From Aquimixticola soesokkakensis (GTDB lineage: Bacteria > Pseudomonadota > Alphaproteobacteria > Rhodobacterales > Rhodobacteraceae), in assembly GCF_900172375.1 (NCBI RefSeq), contig NZ_FWFS01000002.1, forward strand, positions 124,001 through 188,000: a stretch of DNA of 64,000 nucleotides. The letters are read 5' to 3'. How positions within the stretch are numbered: position 1 is the first letter of the stretch; each line of letters opens with the position of its first letter. Below, piece by piece: positions 35,400 to 45,253 of this stretch. The notes beneath the pieces are model-generated. The model worked only from the letters and a program-made list of their open reading frames with translations. It ran no database searches and had not been told where the DNA came from. The position numbers were made by a program, and so were the translations under genes.

Positions 35400-37322
35400 A
35401 TGGAAAAGACACTGGATTTGATTACCATCGGGCGCTCGTCCGTAGACCTTTACGGCGCGCAAATCGGCGGCCGTCTCGAGGATATGGGCTCCTTTGAGAA
35501 ATACATCGGTGGCAGCCCGACCAACATTGCCGCGGGGACCGCGCGTTTGGGTCTGAAGTCCGCGCTGATCACCCGTGTGGGCGACGAACACATGGGGCGT
35601 TTCATTCGCGAGCAACTGGTCAAAGAGGGCGTCGATGTGCGCGGTGTCAAAACCGACGAAGAGCGCCTGACAGCGCTGGTGTTGCTCGGGATTCGGGACG
35701 AGGACCAGTTTCCGCTGATTTTTTACCGCGAAAACTGTGCCGATATGGCGCTGAGCACGGATGACATCGACGAGGATTTCATCGCCTCGGCGCGCTGCGT
35801 GACCGCCACGGGCACCCATTTGTCCAATCCGCAGGTCGAAGCGGCGACGCTCAAGGCGCTGGAACTGGCGCGCAAACACGGCGCGCGCACCGCGCTCGAC
35901 ATTGATTATCGCCCCAATCTTTGGGGCGTGGCGGGCCATGGGGACGGCGAAAGCCGCTTTGTCGAAAGCGCCGCCGTGACGGCCAAGTTGCAAACCAGCC
36001 TGCACTTTTTCGATCTCATCGTCGGCACCGAGGAAGAATTCCACATCGCTGGTGGCACGACCGACACGATCGCCGCGCTCAAAGCGGTGCGCGCGGTGTC
36101 CAAGGCCACGCTGGTGTGCAAACGCGGTGCCGATGGTGCGGTCGTTTTCGCGGGCGACATTCCCGACAGCTTGGATGACGGGCAGCGCGGCGACGGCTTT
36201 CCCATCGAAGTGTTCAATGTTCTGGGCGCGGGCGACGGGTTTATGTCGGGTCTGCTCAAGGGCTGGCTGACCGGTGAGGATTGGCCAACCGCGCTGACCT
36301 TTGCCAATGCCTGCGGGGCGTTTGCCGTGTCGCGCCATGGCTGCACCCCCGCCTACCCAAGCCTTGAGGAGCTCGACTTTTTCCTCAAGCGCGGCGTGGT
36401 GGAACCCGCCCTGCGCAAGGATGCGGCACTGGAGCAAATCCACTGGTCCACGAACCGCAAGGGCGATTGGACGACGATGCGCGTTTTCGCCTTTGACCAC
36501 CGGATGCAACTTGAAGACCTCGAGGGCGCAACCCCTGAGCGCATCGACATGTTCAAGACGCTCTGTCTCAAATCCGCGCATCAGGTCGCGGACGGGCGCA
36601 AGGGCTATGGTATTTTGTGTGACGGGCGCGTGGGGCGCACGGCGCTGTATCAGGCGGCGGGGTCCGGGTTGTGGATCGGGCGACCGGTGGAATTCCCGGG
36701 CTCGCGTCCGCTGACCTTTGAGGGCGAGATCGGTCTGGATTGTGGCGGTTTGAACGAATGGCCGCGCGAGCATGTGGTCAAGGTGCTGTGTTTCTATCAC
36801 CCCGACGACAGCGCCGAAATGCGCGCCGAACAAGAGGCCAGCGTCAAACGCCTCTTTGAGGCCACGCGGCGCAACCGGTTGGAATTCCTGCTCGAAGTGA
36901 TCCCCTCCAAGGCGGGTCCGGTGAATGACGACACCACCGCGCAGATCATCAACCGCTTTTACGAGATCGGCGTTTACCCCGATTGGTGGAAGCTGGAGCC
37001 GCTCAAAACCTCTGCCGCCTGGGACAAGGTCGTCGCGGCGATCGAGGCCCATGACCGTCACACCCGTGGCATCGTGGTGCTTGGCCTTGCGGCGGCGCAG
37101 GCGGAACTGGAAGCCTCGTTCAAAGTGGCGGCCAAATACCCGCTGGTGCGCGGCTTTGCGGTCGGGCGCACGATCTTTGGCGAAGCGGCACAGGGCTGGC
37201 TTGCGGGCGAGATTGCAGATGACGCCGCAATCGGCATGATGGCCGAAAACTACACCGCGCTTTGCGCGATCTGGGACGCGGCGCGCGCACAGGCGCAGGT
37301 CCGCGAGGGAGAACCCGCATGA
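35400..37322 (+). CDS. iolC: IolC kinase fused to DUF2090 aldolase-like domain
   Basis: This 640-residue bifunctional protein acts in myo-inositol breakdown. The N-terminal half (about residues 1-325) is a PfkB-type 5-dehydro-2-deoxygluconokinase, with LDLITIGRSSVDLYGAQIGG at the start and the signature NVLGAGDGFMSGLLKG near 275. The C-terminal half (about 335-630) is DUF2090, an aldolase-like barrel (FAFDHRMQLEDLEG, GYGILCDGRVG), proposed to cleave the kinase product. The fused form is common in proteobacteria. It ends in an ATGA overlap with iolD. Which half carries the IolJ-type aldolase step is inferred from family knowledge. Confidence 0.93.
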   Translation: MEKTLDLITIGRSSVDLYGAQIGGRLEDMGSFEKYIGGSPTNIAAGTARLGLKSALITRVGDEHMGRFIREQLVKEGVDVRGVKTDEERLTALVLLGIRDEDQFPLIFYRENCADMALSTDDIDEDFIASARCVTATGTHLSNPQVEAATLKALELARKHGARTALDIDYRPNLWGVAGHGDGESRFVESAAVTAKLQTSLHFFDLIVGTEEEFHIAGGTTDTIAALKAVRAVSKATLVCKRGADGAVVFAGDIPDSLDDGQRGDGFPIEVFNVLGAGDGFMSGLLKGWLTGEDWPTALTFANACGAFAVSRHGCTPAYPSLEELDFFLKRGVVEPALRKDAALEQIHWSTNRKGDWTTMRVFAFDHRMQLEDLEGATPERIDMFKTLCLKSAHQVADGRKGYGILCDGRVGRTALYQAAGSGLWIGRPVEFPGSRPLTFEGEIGLDCGGLNEWPREHVVKVLCFYHPDDSAEMRAEQEASVKRLFEATRRNRLEFLLEVIPSKAGPVNDDTTAQIINRFYEIGVYPDWWKLEPLKTSAAWDKVVAAIEAHDRHTRGIVVLGLAAAQAELEASFKVAAKYPLVRGFAVGRTIFGEAAQGWLAGEIADDAAIGMMAENYTALCAIWDAARAQAQVREGEPA

Positions 37323-39157
37323 ACACGATCCGTCTGACCGCCGCACAGGCCATGGTCAAATATTTGAGCGTGCAGAAAAACGAGGAGGGCGAGGCCCTGA
37401 TCCCCGGCATCTGGGCGATCTTTGGTCACGGCAACGTCGCCGGCATCGGCGAGGCGCTGGCCAATGCCGACCTCGACGGCAGTTTTGCGACCTATCGCGG
37501 TCACAACGAACAGGGCATGGGCAATGCGGCCGTTGCCTTTGCCAAAGCGTGCAACCGTAAACAGGCGATGGCGGTGACCTCCTCCATCGGGCCGGGGGCG
37601 ACGAATATGGTCACCTCCTGTGCGCTGGCGCATGTGAACCGCCTGCCGGTTCTGTTCATTCCGGGCGATGTCTTTGCCAACCGCGAACCCGATCCCGTGT
37701 TGCAACAGATCGAGGATTTCGACGATGGCACGGTTTCTGCGAACGATTGTTTCCGCCCCGTGTCGCGCTATTTCGACCGCATTTCGCGCCCCGAACATCT
37801 GCTGACGGCCTTGCCGCGCGCGATGCGCGTCTTGAGCGATCCCGTGGATTGCGGGCCGGTGACGCTGGCGTTTTGTCAGGACACGCAGGCCGAAGCCTAT
37901 GATTACCCTGAACATTTCTTTGAGCCGCAGGTCTGGACCCGGCGTCGCGTCCACCCCGATCCGCGCGAAGTGATGCGCGCCGCCGAGATCCTCAAAACCG
38001 CCAAAGATCCGCTGATCATCTGCGGCGGGGGCGTGTTGTATGCCGGCGCGTCCAAAGAGCTCGCGGATTTCGCCGCCAAACACCGCATTCCCATAGCCGA
38101 ATCCCAAGCGGGGCGTTCGGCGGTGAGCTGGCGTCACGAGATGAACTTTGGCTCCATCGGCGTCACGGGGGGCACCGCCGCCAACACGGTTGCGGCCAAG
38201 GCCGATGTCGTGCTGGGCGTTGGCACGCGGTTTCAGGATTTCACCACCGGCTCCTGGGGCGTGTTTGGCAACGCGGATCGCAAGATGATTTCGCTCAACG
38301 TGACCCCTTTTGACAGCACCAAAAAAGGCGCTGTTCCGCTGGTATCGGATGCGGCTGTGGGGCTTTTGGCCCTCTCCGAGGCGCTTGGCGATTGGAAAGC
38401 GCCCGAGCCGGATGCCAAGCTGCGCAGCGATTGGTACGAGACCATCGAGGCGGTGACGGCGGCGCCCACAGATGGCGCTTTGCCGCGCGATCAGCATGTG
38501 ATCGGCGCCGTGCAGCGCAGCCTGGACGACAGCGGGATCGTGCTTTGTGCGGCGGGCGGTTTGCCCGGCGAGTTGCACCGTTTGTGGCGCGCGGCCGAAC
38601 CCAATGGCTATCACCTTGAGTATGGCTATTCCTGCATGGGCTACGAGGTTGCGGGCGGTCTTGGGGCGCGCATGGCGCATCCCGAGCGCGATGTGGTCGT
38701 CATGGTGGGCGATGGGTCCTACATGATGCTCAACGCCGAATTGCAGACCTCGGTCATGCATGGTCTCAAGATCATCATCGTGCTGCTCGACAACCGTGGC
38801 TACGCCTGCATCAACCGTTTGCAAATGGAATGCGGCGGGCGGATGTTTAACAACCTGCACGCCTCGGTGCCCAATAAAGTCAGCGAGGACTGGATCGATT
38901 TCGTCGGTCACGCGGCCTCGATGGGGGCGATTTCCGAAAAAGTTGCAGGCATCGCCGAGCTGGAAGAGGCCATGGGGCGCGCACGTCAGTCCGAGCGCAG
39001 CCATGTCATCGTAATCGATACCGAAAGCATCAAGGACAGCGGTGTGGGCGGCCACTGGTGGGACGTCGCCGTCCCCGAGGTCAGCCCACGCAAGGAAGTC
39101 AACGACGCCCGTGACGGGTATGTGGCGCAGGTCAACCGCCGCTATACCCTGAACTGA
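37319..39157 (+). CDS. iolD: Trihydroxycyclohexane-1,2-dione hydrolase IolD
   Basis: This 612-residue thiamine-diphosphate enzyme opens the ring of 3D-trihydroxycyclohexane-1,2-dione to 5-deoxyglucuronate. The start ATG overlaps the iolC stop (ATGA). The catalytic Glu lies in YRGHNEQGMGNAAVAF (near residue 65). The family N-terminal GIWAIFGHGNVAGIGEAL is intact. The ThDP-Mg motif begins MVGDGSYMMLNAELQTSV (about 462-479). The length is normal. iolB follows after 10 bases with a GGAGGAC ribosome site. iolA, iolE and iolG are not in the window. Confidence 0.95.
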   Translation: MNTIRLTAAQAMVKYLSVQKNEEGEALIPGIWAIFGHGNVAGIGEALANADLDGSFATYRGHNEQGMGNAAVAFAKACNRKQAMAVTSSIGPGATNMVTSCALAHVNRLPVLFIPGDVFANREPDPVLQQIEDFDDGTVSANDCFRPVSRYFDRISRPEHLLTALPRAMRVLSDPVDCGPVTLAFCQDTQAEAYDYPEHFFEPQVWTRRRVHPDPREVMRAAEILKTAKDPLIICGGGVLYAGASKELADFAAKHRIPIAESQAGRSAVSWRHEMNFGSIGVTGGTAANTVAAKADVVLGVGTRFQDFTTGSWGVFGNADRKMISLNVTPFDSTKKGAVPLVSDAAVGLLALSEALGDWKAPEPDAKLRSDWYETIEAVTAAPTDGALPRDQHVIGAVQRSLDDSGIVLCAAGGLPGELHRLWRAAEPNGYHLEYGYSCMGYEVAGGLGARMAHPERDVVVMVGDGSYMMLNAELQTSVMHGLKIIIVLLDNRGYACINRLQMECGGRMFNNLHASVPNKVSEDWIDFVGHAASMGAISEKVAGIAELEEAMGRARQSERSHVIVIDTESIKDSGVGGHWWDVAVPEVSPRKEVNDARDGYVAQVNRRYTLN

Positions 39158-39167
39158 GGAGGACACG

Positions 39168-39995
39168 ATGAGCGAACTGTTACGAAAAGCCAGCGGCACC
39201 GCGGGCAAGGTCCACGATATCACCGTGCAAAACGCCAAAGGGCCGTTGTCGCCCGATTGGGGCTATGTCGGCTTTGGCCTGTATAAATTGAAGGCCGGTG
39301 AAACCGTGTCCGAGGCGACGGGGGATCGCGAAGTGATCCTTGTGCTCGTCGAGGGCAAGGCGCGTGTGTCGGGCGCGGGGCAAGAGTTCGGCGAGCTTGG
39401 CGAACGCATGGATGTGTTCGAAAAGCTGCCGCCCTTTTGCGTCTACATCCCCAATGACGCGGCTTGGGAAGCCACCGCGACCACCGATCTGACGCTGGCC
39501 GTTTGCACCGCGCCGGGCAAGGGCGGGCATAAGGCGCAGGTTCTGCCCCAAAGCCCGATGGCCGTGCGCGGCAAGGGCACCAACGAGCGCCATATTTTGA
39601 ACATCGCGATGGAGGCCGACGACGTGGCCGACAGCCTGTTGGTGACAGAGGTCTTTACGCCCACGGGCCACTGGTCGTCCTATCCGCCGCACCGTCATGA
39701 CGAGGATGACTATCCCAACATGACCTATCTCGAGGAAACCTATTACCACCGCCTCAACCCCGCGCAGGGCTATGGCATCCAACGGGTGTTCACCGAGGAC
39801 GGCAGTCTGGACGAAACCATTCCCGTGTCCAACGGCGATGTGGTTTTGGTCCCCAAAGGCCACCACCCCTGCGGCGTGCCCTATGGCTACGAGATGTATT
39901 ATCTTAACGTGATGGCCGGACCGCGGCGCAACTGGCGGTTCAAAAACCATCCCGATCACGACTGGATCTACCAGCGCGATCTGCCCAAAGACTGA
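39168..39995 (+). CDS. iolB: 5-deoxy-glucuronate isomerase IolB
   Basis: This 275-residue cupin enzyme converts 5-deoxyglucuronate to 2-keto-5-deoxygluconate in the inositol pathway. The metal-binding cupin pattern is seen as SSYPPHRHDEDDYPN and EETYYHRLNP (about residues 168-200), with a further His in PKGHHPCGVPYGYEMYY. The start follows GAGGAGGACACG. It is the last gene of the iolCDB unit; an inverted repeat and a strong terminator follow. It turns the IolD product into the IolC substrate, so the three genes form a contiguous stretch of the pathway. Confidence 0.95.
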   Translation: MSELLRKASGTAGKVHDITVQNAKGPLSPDWGYVGFGLYKLKAGETVSEATGDREVILVLVEGKARVSGAGQEFGELGERMDVFEKLPPFCVYIPNDAAWEATATTDLTLAVCTAPGKGGHKAQVLPQSPMAVRGKGTNERHILNIAMEADDVADSLLVTEVFTPTGHWSSYPPHRHDEDDYPNMTYLEETYYHRLNPAQGYGIQRVFTEDGSLDETIPVSNGDVVLVPKGHHPCGVPYGYEMYYLNVMAGPRRNWRFKNHPDHDWIYQRDLPKD

Positions 39996-40034
39996 ATTCC
40001 CGCACCTGCAAGCTCCCATTTGAGGGGACGGGAC

Positions 40035-40067
40035 GTGCCGTGATTCAGGGCCAAACAGTCACGGCAC
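40035..40067. repeat. Inverted repeat GTGCCGTGA / TCACGGCAC
   Basis: Perfect 9-base arms lie 15 bases apart, between the iolB stop and the terminator. It may be an mRNA structure or a protein site. It sits 6 bases before the main terminator hairpin. Confidence 0.5.
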
Positions 40068-40072
40068 ATAGG

Positions 40073-40107
40073 AAAGCCGCGCGGAGAACTCCCCCGCGCG
40101 GCTTTTT
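40073..40107. terminator. Rho-independent terminator between iolB and tal
   Basis: AAAGCCGCGCGG pairs with CCGCGCGGCTTT around a 9-base loop, followed by TTTTTGTCTCT. It stops the iol transcript; the reversed A-tract side also gives a short T-run for the convergent tal gene. Confidence 0.9.
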
Positions 40108-40131
40108 GTCTCTAATGGCCGGATCAGAGCC

Positions 40132-41064
40132 TTATTTCAACGCATCCGCGATCATGCCCAGCAGCTTGTCGTGGTCCTTGTTGAAGTTGCGAATGCCCTC
40201 GGCCACTTTTTCGGTCGCCATCGGGTCTTCGTTCATCATCCAGCGGAAGGTCGCCTCGTCCATGTCGATTTTGGCAACACCCGTGGCCTTGTCTGCCGAG
40301 AGTTTCACCGGCAAATCGCCCGTATCCGCGTCGAGTTTGTTGAGCAGGTCGGGGGAAATGGTCAGGCGGTCGCAGCCGGCCAGGGCTTCGATCTGGTCGG
40401 TGTTGCGGAACGAAGCGCCCATGACGATCGTCTTGATGCCGTTGGATTTGTAGTAGTCGTAAATCGCACGCACCGATTTCACGCCGGGGTCTTCGTCGGG
40501 CAGGTAGCTGTCCACGCCCTCGGCCTTTTTGTACCAATCGGTAATGCGGCCCACGAAGGGGGAGATCAGCGTGGCATTGGCGTCTGCGCAGGCCACGGCC
40601 TGGGCCATGGAAAACAGCAGCGTCAGGTTGCAGGTGATGCCCTCTTTTTCCAGCACTTCGGCGGCTTTGATCCCTTCCCAGGTGGACGCGAGTTTGATCA
40701 GGATGCGCTCTTTGCCGATGCCGCGATCCGCGTACATCTTGATGATTTTATGCGCCTTGGCGATGGAGGCCTCGGTGTCGAAGGACAGGCGGGCATCGAC
40801 TTCGGTCGACACATAGCCCGGCACGATACCGGCCAGTTCGGCACCCACATCGATGGTCAGCTCGTCAGCGATGTCATTGGGCGTGCCGCCTTTGGCAACG
40901 GCCGCATCAAAGGCCGATTTGAAATAAGGGCTCGACAGCGCTTTGAGCACAATCGAGGGGTTGGTGGTGCAATCTTGCGGCTTGATCGCTTTGACAGCGT
41001 CCACATCGCCGGTGTCGGCGACAACAACCGTCAGGTCGCGCAGCTGGTCGAGTTTGCTGGTCAT
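40132..41064 (-). CDS. tal: Transaldolase
   Basis: This 310-residue class I transaldolase works in the pentose phosphate pathway, moving a dihydroxyacetone unit between sugar phosphates. The N-terminus [20 protein letters not shown] and the segment [13 protein letters not shown] are typical of TalA/TalB. The Schiff-base lysine is in [12 protein letters not shown] (near residue 130). The start at 41064 follows GGAGGACCCGAAC. The protein continues to the usual C-terminus. It is a single gene, convergent with the iol operon. The 290-base gap to the divergent GGDEF/EAL gene holds no other gene; a repeated CTGTCCA (41234 and 41253) is the only pattern I noticed. Confidence 0.95.
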   Translation of the reverse strand: MTSKLDQLRDLTVVVADTGDVDAVKAIKPQDCTTNPSIVLKALSSPYFKSAFDAAVAKGGTPNDIADELTIDVGAELAGIVPGYVSTEVDARLSFDTEASIAKAHKIIKMYADRGIGKERILIKLASTWEGIKAAEVLEKEGITCNLTLLFSMAQAVACADANATLISPFVGRITDWYKKAEGVDSYLPDEDPGVKSVRAIYDYYKSNGIKTIVMGASFRNTDQIEALAGCDRLTISPDLLNKLDADTGDLPVKLSADKATGVAKIDMDEATFRWMMNEDPMATEKVAEGIRNFNKDHDKLLGMIADALK

Positions 41065-41354
41065 GTTCGGGTCCTCCAATTCGGTTCGTTTTGCGCCGCA
41101 CGCGCGGCACATCGGGCCAATTGCGCAAAGGTGTAAGCGGGGTGTTAGCGCATGACAAGGGGCAGTGCATCTGCGGTGTGGGGCGCCGCTGATACAAATG
41201 CGTGCCGCTTTTCGCGATGTTGACCTAGGGTCGCTGTCCAAATGTGTGCAGACTGTCCATAAAGACAACACCATTTGTGAGAAAAACTCGTTTAGGATAC
41301 AACCATAGCGGGACCAGCGGACGATTCCCCGAGGCTCCCATAGGTACATGAGTA

Positions 41355-43805
41355 ATGAGAATACGCGACAAAGTGATACAGCGTTTGGGCAGAGCATCGG
41401 ACGCGCTGACCCTTTACATGTGCAGCTTTGCGCAGGGGGGCGTGTCGCACGACGGCTCTGACGATACCAGCGTGGTCGAGCATCAAATGGGCCGCGTGCG
41501 CGCCGCGCAGGTGCGCGCGGTTTTCGGGATCGCCCCTTTGGTGATGCTCTCGACGGCGGTCAACATCGGCACCTTCGTGGCCACGCGGATGATCGTGGGC
41601 GACGTGACCGCGCTTGACGGGGTTTGGGCGGCGGTCGGGCTTTGGGTTTCGGGGGTGTTTCTGGTGCGGATGATGCGCAAGCGCCGCCAGGCGTTTCGCA
41701 GCGTGTCGAGCGCGCGCGGCACGGGCGTCATCGTGCTGCATTCGGCCTGTGTCGCCCTGATCTGGACCTATCCCCTTCTGGCAGTGGTGCAATCGCAAAG
41801 CCCCGGAGAGGTGATGTTCACCGGCATTCTGATCACCGGCCTGATGTCGGCGGGGGCCATTGCGCTCTATCCCGTGCCGCTGGCGGCGGTGACATTCGTG
41901 TTCATCATCGCGCTGGTGGCGCTGCCCTTTGTCTTTTTGTCCTTTGGCGCGCTCACCGTGCCTGCCTTGATCATTTGCGTGGTGTTTCTGGTGCTGGTGG
42001 CAACCGCCATCCGGCGTCATTCGCAGCATTTCCTGTCCGAACTTGTCGGCAAATTGCAGGCCGAGCACCAGCGCGACATGATCAACCTTCTGATCGGCAC
42101 CTACCACAGCGAGGACGGGGCGCATTGCCTGTGGCAGGCCGATGCCAATCTGGATCTGGGACAGGCGAGCGCCCTTGCGGCGCGCACCCTGGGCATGTCG
42201 CATTATCGTGGTGGCAGCCGTTTGAGCGATCTGATGCGCGGGGCACATCTGCATGCCTACCGCGCGGCGGACACCGCGCTGGTGCAGGCGCTTGGCGATC
42301 CGCAAGGCGCATGGCCTGCGCAATTCTCGCTGCTGGTGGAAACAGACGGCGATCTGACGGGGCGGCGGGTGTTCGAACTGGCGGCGCGCAAGGCAACGCT
42401 GGCCGATGACACGCCCCTCAGTTTCAACGGCTACATCCGCGACCGCACAGCCGAAGTTGTCGCGGACGAGGTTGTCGAACGCCTCGCCTCGCGCGATGCG
42501 CTGACGGGGTTGTTGAACTACGTTGCCTTCAAACGCCAGGCCCGCGAAAAGATGGCATCCGGCCCGCTGCTGTTGGTCTTTGTCGATGCCGACAACCTGA
42601 AAATGGTGAATGACACCTTTGGCCATGCGGCGGGCGATGCGGCGATCCGCACGCTGGGCATCCGGTTGCGGCGCAGTTTCGGCGGTCAGGCGCTGGTCTG
42701 TCGCAAGGGGGGCAACGAATTCCTGCTGCTCGTGGATGTCGTTGATCTGGCGCAGGATCTGCTACAAGCCGAAGATCTGCAGAGCGCGCTCAACAGCCCC
42801 TTTGCCTATGCGGGTCACCAGATTCCCCTCGCGGCGACGCTGGGGGCGGTGCATGAGGCAAGCGGGTCGCTGCCCATCGAGGAAATGGTGCTGCGCGCCG
42901 ATCGCGCACAAGCCCAGGCGCGCACGCGCGGGCGCGGCGAATTTCAACTTTATGACGCCGAAGTGGGCGAGCGGGTGCGCCGCGAACGGGTTCTGGCGCG
43001 CGACATTCACGCCGCGCTCGACCCGTCGGTGGCGTCCAGTCCTGTCGCGGGGGAGCTGTCGCTTGCCTTTCAACCGATCGTGCGGGCGGGCGACGGATCG
43101 GCGGCGGGCGCGGAGGCGCTTTTGCGCTGGACCCATCCAACGCTCGGCGCGATCAGCCCCGAGAAAATCGTGGGCGCGGCCTCAAGCGAGGGGCTGGGGG
43201 CGGCGCTGACGGATTATGTCATCGCGCAGGCCTGTGCCGAGGCCGCCGCCTGGCCCGCGCCGGTTTTCCTGTCGGTGAATGTGCGCCCGTGGGACATGAG
43301 CGATCCCGATTTCGCCAACCGTGTGTTGAGCGCCTGTAGCCGGGCGGGCCTGTCGGCGGCGCGGCTGTGGCTGGAGATCACCGAGGAGGAAATGATGGAG
43401 GAGACCCCCTATGTCATGCGCAATATCCAGAGTTTGCGCGCCAAAGGGGTGCGGCTGGCCATCGACGATTTCGGCGCGGGCTATTCCGCGATGGGGCATT
43501 TCGACCGCTACCCCTGCGATGTGGTGAAAATCGATCGCGCCGTGGTGCAGGGTTGTCACGAGCGGGCGGTCAGCCGGATCGTGCTGGATGCCGTGCAAGC
43601 GATGGCGCAGGCCTCGGATGTGCAGGTGGTTGCCGAAGGCGTTGAAATTGCCGCTGAATTTGACTGCGCGAGCGCGCGGGGCGTGGATTACTTTCAGGGC
43701 TATTTCTATCACCGGCCAATGACGGCGGCAGAGTTTTCGGCCCTTTTGGCGCGGCAGGCCGCACCATGGGTGGCCCCCGTGAGCGGGCGCGCTACTGGCG
43801 GGTGA
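41355..43805 (+). CDS. Membrane GGDEF/EAL protein with degenerate GGDEF, probable c-di-GMP phosphodiesterase
   Basis: This 816-residue protein has about six or seven membrane helices (residues 45-220), a PAS-like region (about 235-360), GGDEF (about 370-535) and EAL (about 545-800). The cyclase signature reads G452-G453-N454-E455-F456: the third position, a metal ligand normally Asp or Glu, is Asn, so cyclase activity is probably lost. The EAL side looks intact: E587-A-L, an N in SVNVRPWD, E in [17 protein letters not shown] in VVKID and E in VVAEGVE. It should therefore break down c-di-GMP, with the GGDEF domain perhaps sensing GTP. Its end overlaps the convergent kinase gene by 14 bases. 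Confidence 0.88.
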   Translation: MRIRDKVIQRLGRASDALTLYMCSFAQGGVSHDGSDDTSVVEHQMGRVRAAQVRAVFGIAPLVMLSTAVNIGTFVATRMIVGDVTALDGVWAAVGLWVSGVFLVRMMRKRRQAFRSVSSARGTGVIVLHSACVALIWTYPLLAVVQSQSPGEVMFTGILITGLMSAGAIALYPVPLAAVTFVFIIALVALPFVFLSFGALTVPALIICVVFLVLVATAIRRHSQHFLSELVGKLQAEHQRDMINLLIGTYHSEDGAHCLWQADANLDLGQASALAARTLGMSHYRGGSRLSDLMRGAHLHAYRAADTALVQALGDPQGAWPAQFSLLVETDGDLTGRRVFELAARKATLADDTPLSFNGYIRDRTAEVVADEVVERLASRDALTGLLNYVAFKRQAREKMASGPLLLVFVDADNLKMVNDTFGHAAGDAAIRTLGIRLRRSFGGQALVCRKGGNEFLLLVDVVDLAQDLLQAEDLQSALNSPFAYAGHQIPLAATLGAVHEASGSLPIEEMVLRADRAQAQARTRGRGEFQLYDAEVGERVRRERVLARDIHAALDPSVASSPVAGELSLAFQPIVRAGDGSAAGAEALLRWTHPTLGAISPEKIVGAASSEGLGAALTDYVIAQACAEAAAWPAPVFLSVNVRPWDMSDPDFANRVLSACSRAGLSAARLWLEITEEEMMEETPYVMRNIQSLRAKGVRLAIDDFGAGYSAMGHFDRYPCDVVKIDRAVVQGCHERAVSRIVLDAVQAMAQASDVQVVAEGVEIAAEFDCASARGVDYFQGYFYHRPMTAAEFSALLARQAAPWVAPVSGRATGG

Positions 43806-45252
43806 GGCGCAAACAGGCGCGCAGCCCGTGGGGCGCGGGGTCAAAGGACAGGCTGCCGCCGTGTTGTTCGGCGATGGTTGCCACGATCGTCAGGCCCAAA
43901 CCGTAGCCGTCGATGCGCGCCGCATTCTCGCCGCGCCGAAACGGTCCCGTCAGCCCCTCCATCTGGGCAAGGTGGTCGTGGCCGCCTTCGTCCTCGATCC
44001 AGATGGCGGCGGCCTGACTATCGGCCGTCAGCCAGACTTTCGCGCGCCGCCCGTATTTGAGCGCGTTGTCGATGAGGTTTTGCAAGGCCCGTTGCAGGGC
44101 AACGGGGCGGGCGGTGACGACGACCTGCCCCTCATCGAGCGAAAAGCGCGCAGGCGTGCTGCGGGAGGTGAAGATCGAATGGGTCGTTTGCATCTGCGCG
44201 GGCGCATGGATCAACTCGACGGGATGGCCCATGTCTTCGTAGTCGGCCACCACCGCTTCGACGAGTGCGCGCAGCGACAGGCGGCGGGGGGCTTCGCTGC
44301 TGAGTTCGGCGTTGGTCAGGGTCAGCACGCTTTCGATCATCCCCGTCATGCGGTCGATATCGGCCTCGAGCCGGGTGCGCAGGTCGCCGTCCTCGATCAG
44401 CGCCGCGCGCAGGCGCAGGCGCGTGGCGGGGGTGCCAAGGTCGTGCGACACGCCCGAAAGCACCAGCGCGCGATGCGCCAGCTGGTCGCGCTCGCTGGCA
44501 AGGTAGGTGTTCACGGCGGCCACGGTGTCGCGCAATTCGCGCGGCCCGCTCGAGTCATAAAGCGTCGGGCCGCCGATGCGCCGCCGGGTGCCCAGAGCGG
44601 CGGCAAAGCTGCGAAAACTCTGGGCGGTTTGCCCGACCGAGGCCAGCAGCGCGGTGATCGCGAGCAGGCCAAGCGCAAGGCTAAACAGGCGCAGGTCGCG
44701 CGGCGCGGCGGCGCAGCTCCAGATGTCGGGGGCGGTGATGCGCAGCCAGCTTTGCCCGTCGCGCCCCGCATAGAGCACCGGTGCCGAACAATAGGTCGCC
44801 ATCAGCCGCGTGACATCGCCAAGCGCTGTCGCGGGCGAGGAATTGGACGGGGTGATATCGGCCACGCGGTAGGGCAGGTCGCCCGACACGATGGCCAGCG
44901 TCAGATTCGCGCTGGCCTGCGCTTCGATGCCCGTCGAGCTGAGGGGCAGCAGCGTGACATAGGCGGGTTTGGGACTGTCGGGGAGGCGGGCGAAATCGCC
45001 GCTGGCGGCAAGCGCGGCCGCGTCGGGCGACAGCGGCACGGCAGTGGTGCCGTTGGGCAGGGGCGCGCCGCGGGCGAGCGATTCATAGAGGCCAACGCCG
45101 GTGACATAGGCCTGCGTCAGATGTTCGCGCCAGGCATGGCGTGACGACATCCACATGGCGCTGGCCGCAAGCCCCGCGGCAAAGGCCGCCAGCACCCAGA
45201 GCGTGCCAAGGGTGCGCAATGTCGGGCCGTTTCGCGCGGGGTCCTGCGCCAC
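43792..45252 (-). CDS. Sensor histidine kinase of an OmpR-type pair
   Basis: This 486-residue membrane kinase has an N-terminal helix (LWVLAAFAAGLAASAMWM), a periplasmic sensor of about 190 residues, a second helix (LFSLALGLLAITALLASVG) and a HAMP-like linker. The phospho-acceptor His is in GVSHDLGTPATRLRLRA. The ATPase core shows NLIDNALKYG, DEGG and GYGLGLTIV. The GTG at 45252 starts one base after the regulator stop and is preceded by GAGG; the ATG at 45273 would overlap the regulator. It is paired with the regulator at 45254-45994. Its position opposite the sugar ABC operon suggests it controls sugar uptake, as in the Gts/GltR systems of pseudomonads. Confidence 0.87.
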   Translation of the reverse strand: MAQDPARNGPTLRTLGTLWVLAAFAAGLAASAMWMSSRHAWREHLTQAYVTGVGLYESLARGAPLPNGTTAVPLSPDAAALAASGDFARLPDSPKPAYVTLLPLSSTGIEAQASANLTLAIVSGDLPYRVADITPSNSSPATALGDVTRLMATYCSAPVLYAGRDGQSWLRITAPDIWSCAAAPRDLRLFSLALGLLAITALLASVGQTAQSFRSFAAALGTRRRIGGPTLYDSSGPRELRDTVAAVNTYLASERDQLAHRALVLSGVSHDLGTPATRLRLRAALIEDGDLRTRLEADIDRMTGMIESVLTLTNAELSSEAPRRLSLRALVEAVVADYEDMGHPVELIHAPAQMQTTHSIFTSRSTPARFSLDEGQVVVTARPVALQRALQNLIDNALKYGRRAKVWLTADSQAAAIWIEDEGGHDHLAQMEGLTGPFRRGENAARIDGYGLGLTIVATIAEQHGGSLSFDPAPHGLRACLRLTRQ

Positions 45253-45253
45253 G

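Noticed and set aside
35328-39238. Long minus-strand frames (672 and 662 codons) opposite iolC and iolD
   Set aside because: Both are compositional shadows of strongly recognised plus-strand enzymes. No motif was seen.
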